The translations under genes were made by a program, and so were the position numbers. This document shows, piece by piece, positions 5,005-5,529 of a stretch of DNA of 5,529 bases. Each line of letters begins with the position of its first letter. The first letter of the stretch is position 1. The notes below the pieces were generated by a model. It was not told the origin of the DNA. It saw nothing but the letters and a program-made list of their open reading frames with translations, and did not search any database. This stretch comes from an uncultured Lachnospiraceae bacterium (GTDB lineage Bacteria > Bacillota_A > Clostridia > Lachnospirales > Lachnospiraceae). The stretch is from contig CAMOGO010000102.1 of NCBI GenBank assembly GCA_946614075.1, forward strand, positions 1 through 5,529. The letters are read 5' to 3'.

Positions 5005-5529
5005 TTACTCAAATTCCCTTGCGACGTCTTTCAGCAGGTCGCGGATGGGGAGGTGCTGCGGGCAGACATTCTCGCACTGGCCGCACTTGATGCAGTCGGA
5101 AGCCTTGCCGTTATTCACCGTCAGGACCGTGCTGTAGTACATATTCTGGTTCCAGTCCTTCTTGATTTTCCGCTGGTTGTAGACCGCGAACAGATCGGGG
5201 ATGACGATGTTCTTCGGGCAGCCCTCCACGCAGTAGCGGCAGGCGGTGCACTGGACGAGGTGCTTGGACTGGAAGATTTGGCGGACCTTGTCGATCGTCG
5301 CGAGCTCCTCCTCGTCAAGACGCTTGAAATCCTTCATAAAGCCTGCATTGTCCTGCATCTGCGCGAAGCTCGACATGCCGGACAGGACCATGGCCATGTT
5401 GTCAAAGCCCGCGGCGAAACGAATGGCGTAGCTCGCCGGGCTCTTGGCCGGGTCGAGGATCTCGAGGGCCTCCTTGGGCAGGTTGACCAGGTGGCCGCCT
5501 TTCACCGGCTCCATGACGATGACCGGCTT
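5005..5529 (-). CDS. aldo/keto reductase with C-terminal 4Fe-4S domain (5' end outside window)
   Basis: This is the C-terminal 174 residues of a ferredoxin-tailed aldo/keto reductase (COG1453 type, usually about 370-380 residues), a cytoplasmic NAD(P)H-linked oxidoreductase. The frame is open to the right edge and begins KPVIVMEPVKGGHL, the late-barrel strand and loop of the TIM barrel. The ATG at 5514 is therefore an internal methionine and not the start. A barrel-end segment follows (SYAIRFAAGFDNMAMVLSGM), in the region where the family binds the cofactor. The tail has two 4Fe-4S ligand sets: C-x2-C-x2-C-x3-C-P at residues 94-104 and again at 146-156. All eight cysteines are present. Such proteins are thought to couple carbonyl reduction to electron transfer in anaerobes; the substrate is unknown. 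It ends at TAA (5005-5007) with no terminator before the repeat-filled gap. Confidence 0.92.
   Translation of the reverse strand, partial: KPVIVMEPVKGGHLVNLPKEALEILDPAKSPASYAIRFAAGFDNMAMVLSGMSSFAQMQDNAGFMKDFKRLDEEELATIDKVRQIFQSKHLVQCTACRYCVEGCPKNIVIPDLFAVYNQRKIKKDWNQNMYYSTVLTVNNGKASDCIKCGQCENVCPQHLPIRDLLKDVAREFE

Noticed and set aside
5005..5514. Treating the ATG at 5514 as the start of a small ferredoxin-like protein
   Set aside because: The frame continues upstream to the window edge with typical aldo/keto reductase sequence (KPVIVMEPVKGG), so this methionine is internal.

Overview
The window looks like a chromosomal stretch of a moderately GC-rich Gram-positive anaerobe of the Clostridia, perhaps Lachnospiraceae-like. 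This is inferred from the AGGAG-type ribosome binding sites, a DUF6273-type lipoprotein, a ferredoxin-tailed aldo/keto reductase of the COG1453 type, and secreted proteins with long Ala/Glu/Asn-rich linkers. Nothing in the sequence fixes the genus.

Layout, left to right. (1) The N-terminal half of a major facilitator superfamily transporter lies on the minus strand and runs off the left edge. It has its own candidate promoter. (2) A minus-strand intrinsic terminator follows, then a GNAT acetyltransferase gene that has lost its first third. The loss point coincides with a cluster of AT-rich direct repeats resembling the terminal repeats of an IS21-type insertion sequence. (3) The only plus-strand gene encodes a lipoprotein with a low-complexity linker and two tandem DUF6273-like domains. 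A candidate extended -10 promoter lies next to the insertion-sequence-like repeats. (4) A strong terminator and a foldable 70-nt element separate it from a convergent, intact GNAT gene that is paralogous to the truncated one. (5) A 205-nt gap carries four copies of a 33-nt tandem repeat. (6) A minus-strand gene encodes a secreted, very acidic protein of unknown function. (7) A second gap is filled with 34-nt and 11-nt tandem repeats. (8) The C-terminal half of an aldo/keto reductase with two 4Fe-4S motifs runs off the right edge.

The genes do not form an obvious pathway. The minus-strand genes on the right (reductase, secreted acidic protein, intact GNAT) run in the same direction, but 170-205-nt repeat-filled gaps separate them, so an operon is possible but not shown. 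The most distinctive property is the density of short tandem repeats, both inside linkers (24-nt and 18-nt units) and between genes (33-, 34- and 11-nt units). I see no defence system, CRISPR array, RNA gene or complete mobile element. No convincing new multi-gene system is visible; the best leads are the two-domain lipoprotein, the insertion-sequence scar with possible promoter capture, and the intergenic repeat arrays.
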